Source of the DNA: Deltaproteobacteria bacterium
GTDB taxonomy: Bacteria > Desulfobacterota > Binatia > Binatales > Binataceae
Direction of reading: 5' to 3'
NCBI GenBank assembly: GCA_021799555.1
Contig: JAJZAG010000204.1
Coordinates: 1 to 7,053, forward strand
Length of the DNA stretch: 7,053 bases
Shown piece by piece: positions 1-6,053 of this stretch. The position numbers were made by a program, and so were the translations under genes. Position 1 is the stretch's first letter; every line of letters starts with the position of its first letter. The notes under the pieces are model-generated. The model did not search any database. It was not told the DNA's origin and worked only from the letters and a program-made list of their open reading frames with translations.

Positions 1-620
1 GCGCCCTCGAAGCGATTGCACGGCTCACCGCGCGCGGCGTCGCCGTCTCGATCGGGCATACCGACGCGACCCTCGAAGAAGCGCGCGCCGGAATTTCCGC
101 CGGCGCGCGGATGTTCACGCATCTGTACAACGCGATGCGGCCGCTCGGTCATCGCGATCCCGGCGTGATCGCCGCCGCGCTCGCCAAATCCGAAGCGCGC
201 CCCGCGCTCATCCCCGACGGCATCCACGTGCATCCGGAGATGCTGCGCCTGGTTTATCTCGCGCGCGGCATGAAGGGCATCGTCATCACCTCGGATAAAG
301 TCGCGCTCGCCGGAACCGCTCCCGGCGCGGCCTTCGAGGTCGGCCGCGCGCGCGCGAAAATCGACCGCGGCGCCGCGCGCCTGCCCGACGGCACCTTGGC
401 CGGCAGTATCATCAGTATGCTCGACGGCGTGCGTCTGATGGTGCGCGAGGTTGGCGTGCCGCTCGCCGAGGCGGCGGTGATGGCCGCCACCAATCCCGCC
501 GCAGTCGCCGGATTCAGGGATCGCGGCCGGCTCGATCCCGGCGCACGCGCGGATTTAATCGTAATGAGCCGGGCGCTAGAGTTGAAAGCGGTGTTCATCG
601 CGGGCCGCGAGCTCCGCTGA
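1..620 (+). CDS. nagA: N-acetylglucosamine-6-phosphate deacetylase, C-terminal part (5' end outside window)
   Basis: The reading frame is open from the window edge (first full codon at base 3) to TGA at 618-620, giving 205 residues. NagA hydrolyses GlcNAc-6-phosphate to glucosamine-6-phosphate and acetate in the cytoplasm. Visible family motifs are GHTDAT (fragment residues 18-23, His19), THLYNAM (39-45, His40), DGIHV (His75) and the ITSD segment with the likely catalytic Asp98. The spacing of the three histidines (19, 40, 75) matches His195, His216 and His251 of the E. coli enzyme as I recall them, so about 176 N-terminal residues lie upstream and the full protein would be near 381 residues, normal for the family. 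The C-terminal part has the usual DGTLAGS and the amidohydrolase ending RLDPGARADLIVM. The more common VTDA or VSDA around the catalytic Asp reads TSDK here, a mild variation. AnmK, two genes downstream, acts in the same recycling route. Confidence 0.95.
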   Translation, partial: ALEAIARLTARGVAVSIGHTDATLEEARAGISAGARMFTHLYNAMRPLGHRDPGVIAAALAKSEARPALIPDGIHVHPEMLRLVYLARGMKGIVITSDKVALAGTAPGAAFEVGRARAKIDRGAARLPDGTLAGSIISMLDGVRLMVREVGVPLAEAAVMAATNPAAVAGFRDRGRLDPGARADLIVMSRALELKAVFIAGRELR

Positions 621-626
621 ATCATC

Positions 627-644
627 GCCGCGCCATCGCGCGGC
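627..644 (+). other. Small GC hairpin after nagA
   Basis: GCCGCGC (627-633), loop CATC and GCGCGGC (638-644) form a perfect 7-base-pair stem just after the nagA stop and before the Shine-Dalgarno of the next gene. There is no T tract, so it is not a standard intrinsic terminator. It could stabilise the message end or be chance in GC-rich DNA. Confidence 0.35.
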
Positions 645-671
645 AATCCGCGCTGCGAACGGGAGCATCCG

Positions 672-1523
672 ATGCCTCTGAACAAGAACTGCGTGGGCCG
701 GCAGTTTCCGCCGATCACGACTGACGTAACCGCTGCCGCCACGATGGCGTACGCGCGGGCGTACAATGACGATAACCCCGCCTTCTTCGACAACAACCGC
801 CCAGGCGGGGTCGTCGCCCCACCCATGTTCGGCGTCGTCGTCACGTGGAACTCGGTGATGGGCGCGGTGATGGATCCCGAGGTCGGCGCCGATCTGCTGC
901 GCCTTGTTCACGGTGAACAGGATATGCGCTTTTTCGCCCCGATTCGCCCCGGCGACCGGATCACCTCGCGCGCCAGAATCGCTTCAATCGAAACCAAGGC
1001 AACCGGCGAAACGATGGCGGTCGAGATCGTCGCCGATAATCAAAACGGCGACCCGGTGCTGCGCATCATGTTCAGCGTTTTTATTCGCGGCGGACGCCGC
1101 CGCGACGCGGTCCTGGAACCGCGCCCGGTCGAGATCGCGCGCGGCGAACCGCTCCTCAGCGTGGTGCAAAAGATCGACCCCGATCAAACCATCCGCTACG
1201 CCGCAGCTTCGGGCGATCGCAATCCGATCCACGTTGACGAGAATGTGGCGAAGATGGCCGGGCTGCCCGGTATCATCGTCCACGGGCTGTGCACGATGGC
1301 GTTCACGTCCAAAGTCGTGATTGACCGGCTGTGCGGCGGCGATCCGCTGCGTCTGTCGCGCCTTGCGGTGCGTTTTTCGCGCCCCGTGCGTCCCGGCGAA
1401 ACGCTCACAACCAAAGTCTGGGCCGACGGCGAACACGACAATCGCAAGGTGTTCGCGTTTGAAACCTTTAACGCCAACAATCAGGCCGTCATCAAGGACG
1501 GTATCGCGGAAATCGCGGCCTGA
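672..1523 (+). CDS. MaoC-family double-hotdog dehydratase / (R)-specific enoyl-CoA hydratase-like protein
   Basis: This 283-residue protein contains two hotdog folds. The N-terminal half (about residues 8-135) resembles the FAS1-type dehydratase N-terminal domain, with YNDDNPAF and the APPMFG segment. The C-terminal half (about 150-280) carries the hydratase-2 motif ASGDRNPIHVDE, with the presumed catalytic pair Asp182 and His187, followed by the conserved GLPGIIVHG. Proteins of this type hydrate or dehydrate trans-2-enoyl-CoA / (R)-3-hydroxyacyl-CoA thioesters in the cytoplasm; the acyl substrate cannot be read from the sequence. The ATG at 672 is supported by GGGAG at 661-665, six bases upstream. 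No acyl-CoA dehydrogenase, thiolase or CoA ligase is present in the window, so its pathway is open. It ends 27 bases before the next gene and is in the same reading frame as that gene, consistent with co-transcription. The family call is firm; the exact activity is not. Confidence 0.9.
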   Translation: MPLNKNCVGRQFPPITTDVTAAATMAYARAYNDDNPAFFDNNRPGGVVAPPMFGVVVTWNSVMGAVMDPEVGADLLRLVHGEQDMRFFAPIRPGDRITSRARIASIETKATGETMAVEIVADNQNGDPVLRIMFSVFIRGGRRRDAVLEPRPVEIARGEPLLSVVQKIDPDQTIRYAAASGDRNPIHVDENVAKMAGLPGIIVHGLCTMAFTSKVVIDRLCGGDPLRLSRLAVRFSRPVRPGETLTTKVWADGEHDNRKVFAFETFNANNQAVIKDGIAEIAA

Positions 1524-1550
1524 CGCGCATCGCGCGTTGCGCCCTTCGCC

Positions 1551-2837
1551 GTGAAGATCACCTTCGGCCTATCGCTCGCGCTAAGCGGAAAGTACGCCGC
1601 GATGGGGCGGCAGGCCGAAGCCGCCCTGCGGCTGTTCGTCGCGGATGCGAACGCGGCCGGAGGAATCAGGCTCGGGTCGGCACGCGCGAAGGTCGCCCTC
1701 GAGTGCGTTGACGATCAAAGTGATCCCGCGCGATGCGCCGCGATTTACCGCGCGCTGATCGCCGAAAATCGCGCCGATTTGTTGCTCGGCCCCTACTCGA
1801 GCGACCTCGCCGCCGCCGCCGCGCCGATCGCCGAAGCCGCCGGCTGCGTTTTTGTGAACCACGGCGGCACCGCCGATTCGCTCTATGAGTGCGGCCATCG
1901 TTCAATCGTCGGCGTCACCGCGCCGGCCAGCGAATACATGGCGGGCTTCGTGACGCTGCTCGCATCGCTCAAATTCTGGCGCAAACGCGTCGCTATAGTT
2001 TCTCCGCGTTCTCCTTTTGCAGGTGCTGTCTCAGGAGGGTTCGAACGCGCCGCCGCCGGGCGTATCGCGCGCCGCCGCGGCGTCCGCGTGCGCGTGAAAT
2101 GGTACGGTGACTTCGATCCCCTGAGCACTCCCGCCGCGCTGTTTCCCGCGATGCGCCGGAATCGGGTCAACGCGCTTGTCAGCGCCGGCAGCTATGCGCA
2201 CGATCTCGCCGTGATGCGAGCCGTCACCGCCGATCCGCGCCTCAACATTCCGGTGCTCGCGTGCGTGGCCGCTGGAGTGGCGCGATTTCGCGACGACCTC
2301 GGCGAGAACTCCGAAGGTATCGTGGGACCAAGTCACTTCGAAGCTGAAGCTGGCCACGTTCCAACCCTTGGTCCGTCGCCGCGAGAGTTCGCGCGCCGAA
2401 TGAGCCGCGCCGCCGGAATTGCCGAACCCGATTATCCAGCCGCGCAGGCGTATGCGGCCGCGACGCTTGCCGGCGCAGCGCTTGAAGCGGCAGGCGCACT
2501 CGAGCAGCGGCAAATCCGCGCCGCCTTTTCAAATCTCCACGTGACCACGATGCTTGGCGAGTTCGCGCTCGATCCGGAAACCGGCCGCCAGATCGGCCAT
2601 CGCCCACTGCTGGTTCAATGGCACGGCGGGCACAAAGTGATTATCAATCTGGAACCGCCCGACGACTCGGACTCGCTCGAATTCCCCTCGGGATGGCGCC
2701 TGATCGCGGCCGGAATCCAGATGCTTAGGTTGAACCGCGGCGGCGCTCCTGAGCAGATCGAGGACGACGGCGAACACGCTCCCGACGAACACAAGAAGGA
2801 CGAGGGCGGGCGGATCGATGGGCGCGAAAAGGACTGA
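1551..2837 (+). CDS. Branched-chain amino acid (LivK)-type substrate-binding protein without signal peptide
   Basis: The 428-residue product has the type I periplasmic-binding-protein fold of the Leu/Ile/Val family. A first beta strand, KITFGLSLALSG, is followed by an ADANAAGGI helix end, VDDQSDPARC, LLGPYSS (residues 78-84), a FVNHGG segment and a late QWHGGHKVI strand. The GTG at 1551 is the only possible start: an in-frame TGA lies at 1521-1523 and the nine codons between hold no ATG, GTG or TTG. The next ATG (1599, residue 17) would remove strand one. The protein therefore begins directly on the mature fold, with no signal peptide or lipobox, and no clear Shine-Dalgarno precedes it, so translation may depend on the upstream gene. 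No liv-type permease or ATPase gene is nearby. Residues 397-428 form a highly charged tail encoded just before and across the start of anmK. It may be a cytosolic sensor or binding protein rather than a transporter part (inference). Ligand unknown. Confidence 0.85.
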   Translation: MKITFGLSLALSGKYAAMGRQAEAALRLFVADANAAGGIRLGSARAKVALECVDDQSDPARCAAIYRALIAENRADLLLGPYSSDLAAAAAPIAEAAGCVFVNHGGTADSLYECGHRSIVGVTAPASEYMAGFVTLLASLKFWRKRVAIVSPRSPFAGAVSGGFERAAAGRIARRRGVRVRVKWYGDFDPLSTPAALFPAMRRNRVNALVSAGSYAHDLAVMRAVTADPRLNIPVLACVAAGVARFRDDLGENSEGIVGPSHFEAEAGHVPTLGPSPREFARRMSRAAGIAEPDYPAAQAYAAATLAGAALEAAGALEQRQIRAAFSNLHVTTMLGEFALDPETGRQIGHRPLLVQWHGGHKVIINLEPPDDSDSLEFPSGWRLIAAGIQMLRLNRGGAPEQIEDDGEHAPDEHKKDEGGRIDGREKD

Positions 2838-4056
2838 ACGCAACCGCGGCGACGTGCTCGCGATCGGCCTGATGTCGGGTACCTCGCACGACGGCGTAAG
2901 TGCCGCGCTCGTCAGGATCGATGAACGCGGCCGTCCGCCCGCGCGTGCGATTGCGTTTCAGACCTTCCCGTATTCCGCAAAGTTTCGCGCGCGGCTGCTC
3001 GAAGCCACTTCGGGCGCACCGGTCGGCTCGGGAGAGCTGTCCACACTCAATTTCGAACTCGGCCGCGCCTTCGGTCGCGCTGCGATAGCGGTCGCGCGCG
3101 CCGCGCGGGTCGCGCTATCGCGACTCGATTTTATCGGCTCCCACGGCCACACATTCTTTCATCGCCCGCCGGGCGCCGCCAAACGCGGCGCGACCGCCTC
3201 GACTCTGCAACTCGGAGAACCCGCGATGATCGCCGCGATGACGCAGCTTCCCGTCGTCGCCGACTTCCGCCCGATGGACATCGCGCTTGGCGGTGAAGGC
3301 GCTCCACTCGCTCCGCTGGCGCATCTGTGGCTCTTCACCGATCCGAGTCGCGGACGCGTAATCCAGAATATCGGCGGAATCGGCAACGCCACTTTCATCC
3401 CCGCCGGTGCGAGCCTCGAAAGTCCCGGCCTGATCGCGTTCGACACCGGGCCGGGTGTCGGCCTGATCGACGCGCTCGCAGTCGAGATGACGGGCGGAAA
3501 GATGCGGATGGATCGCGGCGGCAGACTAGCCGCGCGCGGGCGTGTTAGCCCGGCGATGTTGTCGGCGTTGATGCGCAATCCATATTTTCGTCGCCGCCCG
3601 CCGAAATCAACCGGCCGCGAAGAATTCGGACTTCCTTACCTCGCCGAAATCCGGCGGATCGCGCAGCCGCTCGGCGTACGCGGCCACGATCTGTTCGCGA
3701 CCGTCACTGCGCTAACGGCGGAATCGATCGCCGAGTCGGTGCGCAAGTTTATCCTTCCGCGCGGACGCGTCGATCAGATAATCGCCACCGGCGGCGGCGC
3801 GCGTAATCCAACGTTGTTGGCGATGCTCGCGTCACGGATGCCGGAACTCGAGGTCACGACTGCCGACCAAGTCGGCGTCGACGGAGATTCGCTCGAGGCG
3901 GTTGCGTTCGCGATTTTGGGCTACCAGATGCTGCACGGGCGCCAGGGCAATATCCCAAGCGTAACCGGAGCGCGCGCGCCTGCGATCCTCGGCAAACTGA
4001 CCCTCCCTCCGCAAGCGTTGAACACGCATCCCGCCCCTCGTGCGCGCCGCCGCTAG
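2818..4056 (+). CDS. anmK: Anhydro-N-acetylmuramic acid kinase
   Basis: AnmK opens the 1,6-anhydro ring of anhydroMurNAc and phosphorylates it to MurNAc-6-phosphate with ATP, in cytoplasmic peptidoglycan recycling. All the main family blocks are present: MSGTSHDG (residues 19-26), GSHGHT (107-112), LQLGEP, VADFRPMDIALGGEGAPL, QNIGGIGN, DTGPG (Asp209, probably the catalytic base by alignment from memory with the Pseudomonas and E. coli enzymes), PKSTGREEFG (from 262), ATGGGARNP and a C-terminal EAVAFAILGYQ then VTGARAPAILG. The protein is 412 residues against roughly 365-390 usually, because of a short N-terminal extension and a basic Pro/Arg tail. The ATG at 2818 lies 20 bases inside the preceding gene, with GAGGG at 2802-2806 upstream. 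A GTG at 2854 would give a more typical N terminus but lacks a Shine-Dalgarno. The overlap suggests translational coupling. The usual Asn after DTGPG is Val here. Confidence 0.96.
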   Translation: MGAKRTERNRGDVLAIGLMSGTSHDGVSAALVRIDERGRPPARAIAFQTFPYSAKFRARLLEATSGAPVGSGELSTLNFELGRAFGRAAIAVARAARVALSRLDFIGSHGHTFFHRPPGAAKRGATASTLQLGEPAMIAAMTQLPVVADFRPMDIALGGEGAPLAPLAHLWLFTDPSRGRVIQNIGGIGNATFIPAGASLESPGLIAFDTGPGVGLIDALAVEMTGGKMRMDRGGRLAARGRVSPAMLSALMRNPYFRRRPPKSTGREEFGLPYLAEIRRIAQPLGVRGHDLFATVTALTAESIAESVRKFILPRGRVDQIIATGGGARNPTLLAMLASRMPELEVTTADQVGVDGDSLEAVAFAILGYQMLHGRQGNIPSVTGARAPAILGKLTLPPQALNTHPAPRARRR

Positions 4057-4214
4057 CGCGTGGCCGCTCGATACTCTGCCGTCGCGCGTAGTTGCGGCCG
4101 TGACATCCTTTGATGAGCGATGCGCCTTGTCCGCCGATCTTCCTTCTAATACGTTTGAATCGTGGAAGGCGCGCTGGCGGCTCGTAACGAACATGCTGCG
4201 CCGATTCTTTCCCC

Positions 4215-4220
4215 AGAGGT
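4215..4220 (+). promoter_or_regulatory. Shine-Dalgarno that fixes the TTG start of ilvE
   Basis: AGAGGT at 4215-4220 sits seven bases (counted from the last G) before TTG 4227. The nearest in-frame ATG (4263) has no comparable site and falls after the conserved EKIW segment, so the TTG is preferred. Confidence 0.7.
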
Positions 4221-4226
4221 TATCCC

Positions 4227-5153
4227 TTGGCGGCGACCACTTTGCGTACGGAAAAAATCTGGATGGACGGAAATCTGGTCCCATATGACGAGGCCAACGT
4301 CCATGTCCTGACTCACAGCCTGCACTACGGGCTTGCCGTATTCGAAGGGATGCGATGCTACAAAATCGAGGGCGGCGGGTCGGCGATTTTTCGCGGCAAG
4401 GAACATATCCGCCGTCTGCTCGAATCGGCGCATATCGTCGAGATGCCGATGCATCACAGCTCCGAAGAGCTGCTCAAGGCCTGCGCCGACGTGGTGCGCG
4501 CGAACAAACTCGCCGAATGTTATCTGCGCCCGATCGCCTTCTATGGAGAAGGCGAGATGGGTCTTGCCGCGCGCGGCAATAAAACCCGCGTCGCGATCGC
4601 CGCGTGGCCGTGGGGCGCCTACCTTGGCGAAGACGGCGTCAACAAGGGCGTGAGGCTTAAAACCTCGTCGTTCGTTCGCTTTCATCACAACTCGATGATG
4701 CCGGCGGCGAAGGCTTCGGGAAATTATATCAACTCGATTCTTGCCGGTTACGAGGCGCGCCGCGGCGGTTACGACGAGGCGTTGCTGCTCGACACGCAGG
4801 GCTACGTCGCCGAAGGCAGCGGCGAAAACGTGTTCGTAATCCGCGACGGAATCGTGCGCACTCCCACGCTGAGCTCAATCCTGCCGGGCATCACGCGCGC
4901 CTCGGTGATAACGATTCTGCGCGACAATTCGATTGACGTGCGCGAGGAACTCTTCGCGCGCGACGCGTTCTACGTCGCCGACGAGGCGTTTATGACCGGC
5001 ACCGCCGCCGAAGTCACGCCGGTAGTCGAGCTCGACGACCGGAAAATCGGCAGCGGCGTTCCCGGCCCGATTACCCGCAAAGTCCAGAAAGTATTTCAGG
5101 ACGCGCTGCACGGCCGCGACCGCAAATATCAGGACTGGCTGTACCGCATCTGA
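4227..5153 (+). CDS. ilvE: Branched-chain-amino-acid aminotransferase (fold-type IV PLP enzyme)
   Basis: IlvE reversibly transaminates leucine, isoleucine and valine with 2-oxoglutarate, the last step of their synthesis and the first of their breakdown. The 308-residue protein matches the usual length. It begins with KIWMDGNLVPYDEANVHVLT and LHYG (Tyr34), then has an RPIAFYGEGEMGL segment. The PLP-binding lysine is Lys162 in MPAAKASGNYINS. Next come the GYDEALLLD strand and YVAEGSGENVF (Glu196, the family's second PLP-contact region), followed by SILPGITR and MTGTAAEVTPV. These separate it from D-amino-acid transaminase and aminodeoxychorismate lyase of the same fold. The TTG start is chosen from the Shine-Dalgarno at 4215 and because a later ATG would cut the first strand. 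A 170-base gap, visibly less GC-rich than its surroundings, precedes it and probably holds a promoter, but no convincing -35/-10 pair is visible. No other ilv or leu genes are in the window. Confidence 0.96.
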   Translation: MAATTLRTEKIWMDGNLVPYDEANVHVLTHSLHYGLAVFEGMRCYKIEGGGSAIFRGKEHIRRLLESAHIVEMPMHHSSEELLKACADVVRANKLAECYLRPIAFYGEGEMGLAARGNKTRVAIAAWPWGAYLGEDGVNKGVRLKTSSFVRFHHNSMMPAAKASGNYINSILAGYEARRGGYDEALLLDTQGYVAEGSGENVFVIRDGIVRTPTLSSILPGITRASVITILRDNSIDVREELFARDAFYVADEAFMTGTAAEVTPVVELDDRKIGSGVPGPITRKVQKVFQDALHGRDRKYQDWLYRI

Positions 5154-5167
5154 CGGCCGCGCCATCC

Positions 5168-5189
5168 GCGGCGGAAGCCAACCCGCCGC
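5168..5189 (+). other. GC hairpin downstream of ilvE
   Basis: GCGGCGG (5168-5174) pairs with CCGCCGC (5183-5189) across an 8-base loop. It lies 15 bases after the ilvE stop. It lacks a T tract, so it is not a canonical terminator; an RNA-end stabiliser, attenuating structure or chance are all possible. Confidence 0.35.
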
Positions 5190-5200
5190 ACGCCGATCGC

Positions 5201-5221
5201 CCGCGCGCGGCAGGCGCGCGG
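5201..5221 (+). other. GC hairpin just upstream of the peroxiredoxin Shine-Dalgarno
   Basis: CCGCGCGC (5201-5208), loop GGCAG and GCGCGCGG (5214-5221) form a perfect 8-base-pair stem ending 8 bases before the GAGGAG Shine-Dalgarno. No T tract follows. Its position allows an effect on translation initiation or upstream transcript processing, but there is no direct evidence for either. Confidence 0.4.
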
Positions 5222-5246
5222 CCGATATGAGGAGCCGATATGAAGA
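5221..5246 (+). repeat. 13-base imperfect tandem duplication across the peroxiredoxin start
   Basis: GCCGATATGAGGA (5221-5233) is followed immediately by GCCGATATGAAGA (5234-5246), 12 of 13 bases identical. The first copy contributes the GAGGAG Shine-Dalgarno (5229-5234) for the ATG in the second copy (5240). The ATG in the first copy (5227) is in another frame and has no ribosome-binding site. Confidence 0.8.
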
Positions 5247-5854
5247 TGCTCTCAAGCCTCATCGTTTTTGCAGCAATCGTGATCATCGCCGTCGTGGTGC
5301 TCCGCCCGCGTGTCGCGCGCGCCGCACTGCTCAAGCAAGGACAGATCGCGCCAGGCTTCTCAACCCAGATGGTCGAGGGCGATCAAATTTCACCGATCTC
5401 GCTCGCCGATCTACGCGGCAAGACCGTCGTGCTGTACTTCTACCCAAAGGACGATACTCCCGGATGCACTAAGGAAGCCTGCGCTTTCCGCGACGGCTTC
5501 GCCCGCTTTCAGGCCGCGGGTCTGGTGGTGCTCGGATGCTCGGTGCAGGATTCGGACGCGCATCGCGCATTTATCAAAAAGTACAATATTCCATTCCCGC
5601 TGCTGCTCGACCCCGACAAGAAAATCGCGACGGAGTACGGAGCCGCCAACGGAATCCCGATCCTGGGCCTCGACCGGCGCATCACCTACGTGATCGACCC
5701 CGAGGGCCGGATCGAGAAAGTTTATCCAAGCGTCGATCCGTCGGTTCACGCAAACGAGATTCTCACCGACCTCAAAGTTCCCGAGCATCCCGCCGCCCCG
5801 CCGTCTCCGGCCGCAAGCCCATCGAACGCGGCGCCCAGCGGTGACGTCAATTAA
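5240..5854 (+). CDS. PrxQ/Bcp-type thiol peroxiredoxin with N-terminal hydrophobic segment
   Basis: The 204-residue protein has a thioredoxin-fold alkyl-hydroperoxide-reductase domain at about residues 34-180. YFYPKDDTPGCTKEAC holds the peroxidatic Cys76 and, five residues on, Cys81, the Bcp/PrxQ-type resolving cysteine. SVQDSDAHRAFIKKYNIPFPLLLD and RRITYVIDPEGRI are further family blocks. A third cysteine, Cys100, is present. It reduces hydrogen and organic peroxides using thioredoxin-like donors. It is longer than a typical Bcp (about 155 residues): residues 5-21 are strongly hydrophobic and followed by RPRVARA, giving either a cleaved signal peptide (ARA before Ala29) or a membrane anchor, and residues from about 181 form a Pro/Ala/Ser-rich tail. 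The ATG at 5240 has GAGGAG at 5229-5234 immediately upstream. Basic residues are denser after the hydrophobic segment than before it, so topology is uncertain. Confidence 0.94.
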   Translation: MKMLSSLIVFAAIVIIAVVVLRPRVARAALLKQGQIAPGFSTQMVEGDQISPISLADLRGKTVVLYFYPKDDTPGCTKEACAFRDGFARFQAAGLVVLGCSVQDSDAHRAFIKKYNIPFPLLLDPDKKIATEYGAANGIPILGLDRRITYVIDPEGRIEKVYPSVDPSVHANEILTDLKVPEHPAAPPSPAASPSNAAPSGDVN

Positions 5855-5905
5855 GGAAGCTCTGCGCAGGCGCTTTGAGTGCCGTTTCCGCGCGCGTGGT
5901 TTGGC

Positions 5906-5915
5906 GGCACGTGCC
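5906..5915. promoter_or_regulatory. Perfect 10-base palindrome GGCACGTGCC, possible operator
   Basis: A perfect inverted repeat with a CACGTG core lies about 50 bases after the peroxiredoxin stop. A dimeric regulator could bind such a site, but there is no second copy in the window and no promoter next to it, so this is only a candidate. Confidence 0.2.
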
Positions 5916-5928
5916 CCAGCCTGAAGCC

Positions 5929-5945
5929 GTTTCCCCGAGGGAAGC
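5929..5945 (+). repeat. Inverted repeat GTTTCCC-CGA-GGGAAGC, copy 1
   Basis: The arms at 5929-5935 and 5939-5945 pair with one G-U over a 3-base loop. A near-copy, GTTTCCC-AG-GGGAAGC, occurs 216 bases downstream. Confidence 0.5.
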
Positions 5946-6053
5946 TCTGCACAACCCGTCGGGGCAAAATTCGAGAACCCGTGATCCGACGCGTTACTCG
6001 GAACGCCAGTTCACCCCGAGACTTCGCCGCACATTTTGCAGAAAAAAGCTCTC

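Larger units (their letters stand above)
5855..5950 (+). repeat. Direct repeat GGAAGCTCTGC, two copies
   Basis: Exact 11-base copies lie at 5855-5865 (immediately after the peroxiredoxin stop) and 5940-5950. The second copy is the right arm of the inverted repeat at 5929-5945. Partly complementary GCAGAGGTT copies occur at 6139-6147 and 6211-6219, sharing the CTCTGC/GCAGAG core in inverted orientation. Confidence 0.6.

Noticed and set aside
254..844. Long minus-strand open frame across nagA and the MaoC gene
   Set aside because: It is a shadow of two clear plus-strand genes in GC-rich DNA, with no family features of its own.
2529..2843. Minus-strand open frame with a hydrophobic, membrane-helix-like N terminus
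   Set aside because: It is the antisense of the charged tail of the binding protein; Asp/Glu/Lys/His codons read backwards as Val/Leu/Phe. No Shine-Dalgarno or family similarity is seen, and the sense-strand gene is clear.
4057..4226. Promoter for ilvE
   Set aside because: The gap is less GC-rich and includes TTGATG (4110), TAATAC (4147) and TTGAAT (4155), but no pair has acceptable 16-18 base spacing, so I did not annotate one.
4040..4288. Small open frame spanning the anmK-ilvE gap
   Set aside because: It overlaps both well-supported genes in another frame, has no recognisable motif and no ribosome-binding site.
5968..5982. TTCGA segment resembling a tRNA T-loop
   Set aside because: No flanking complementary stem, acceptor stem or anticodon arm could be built around it.
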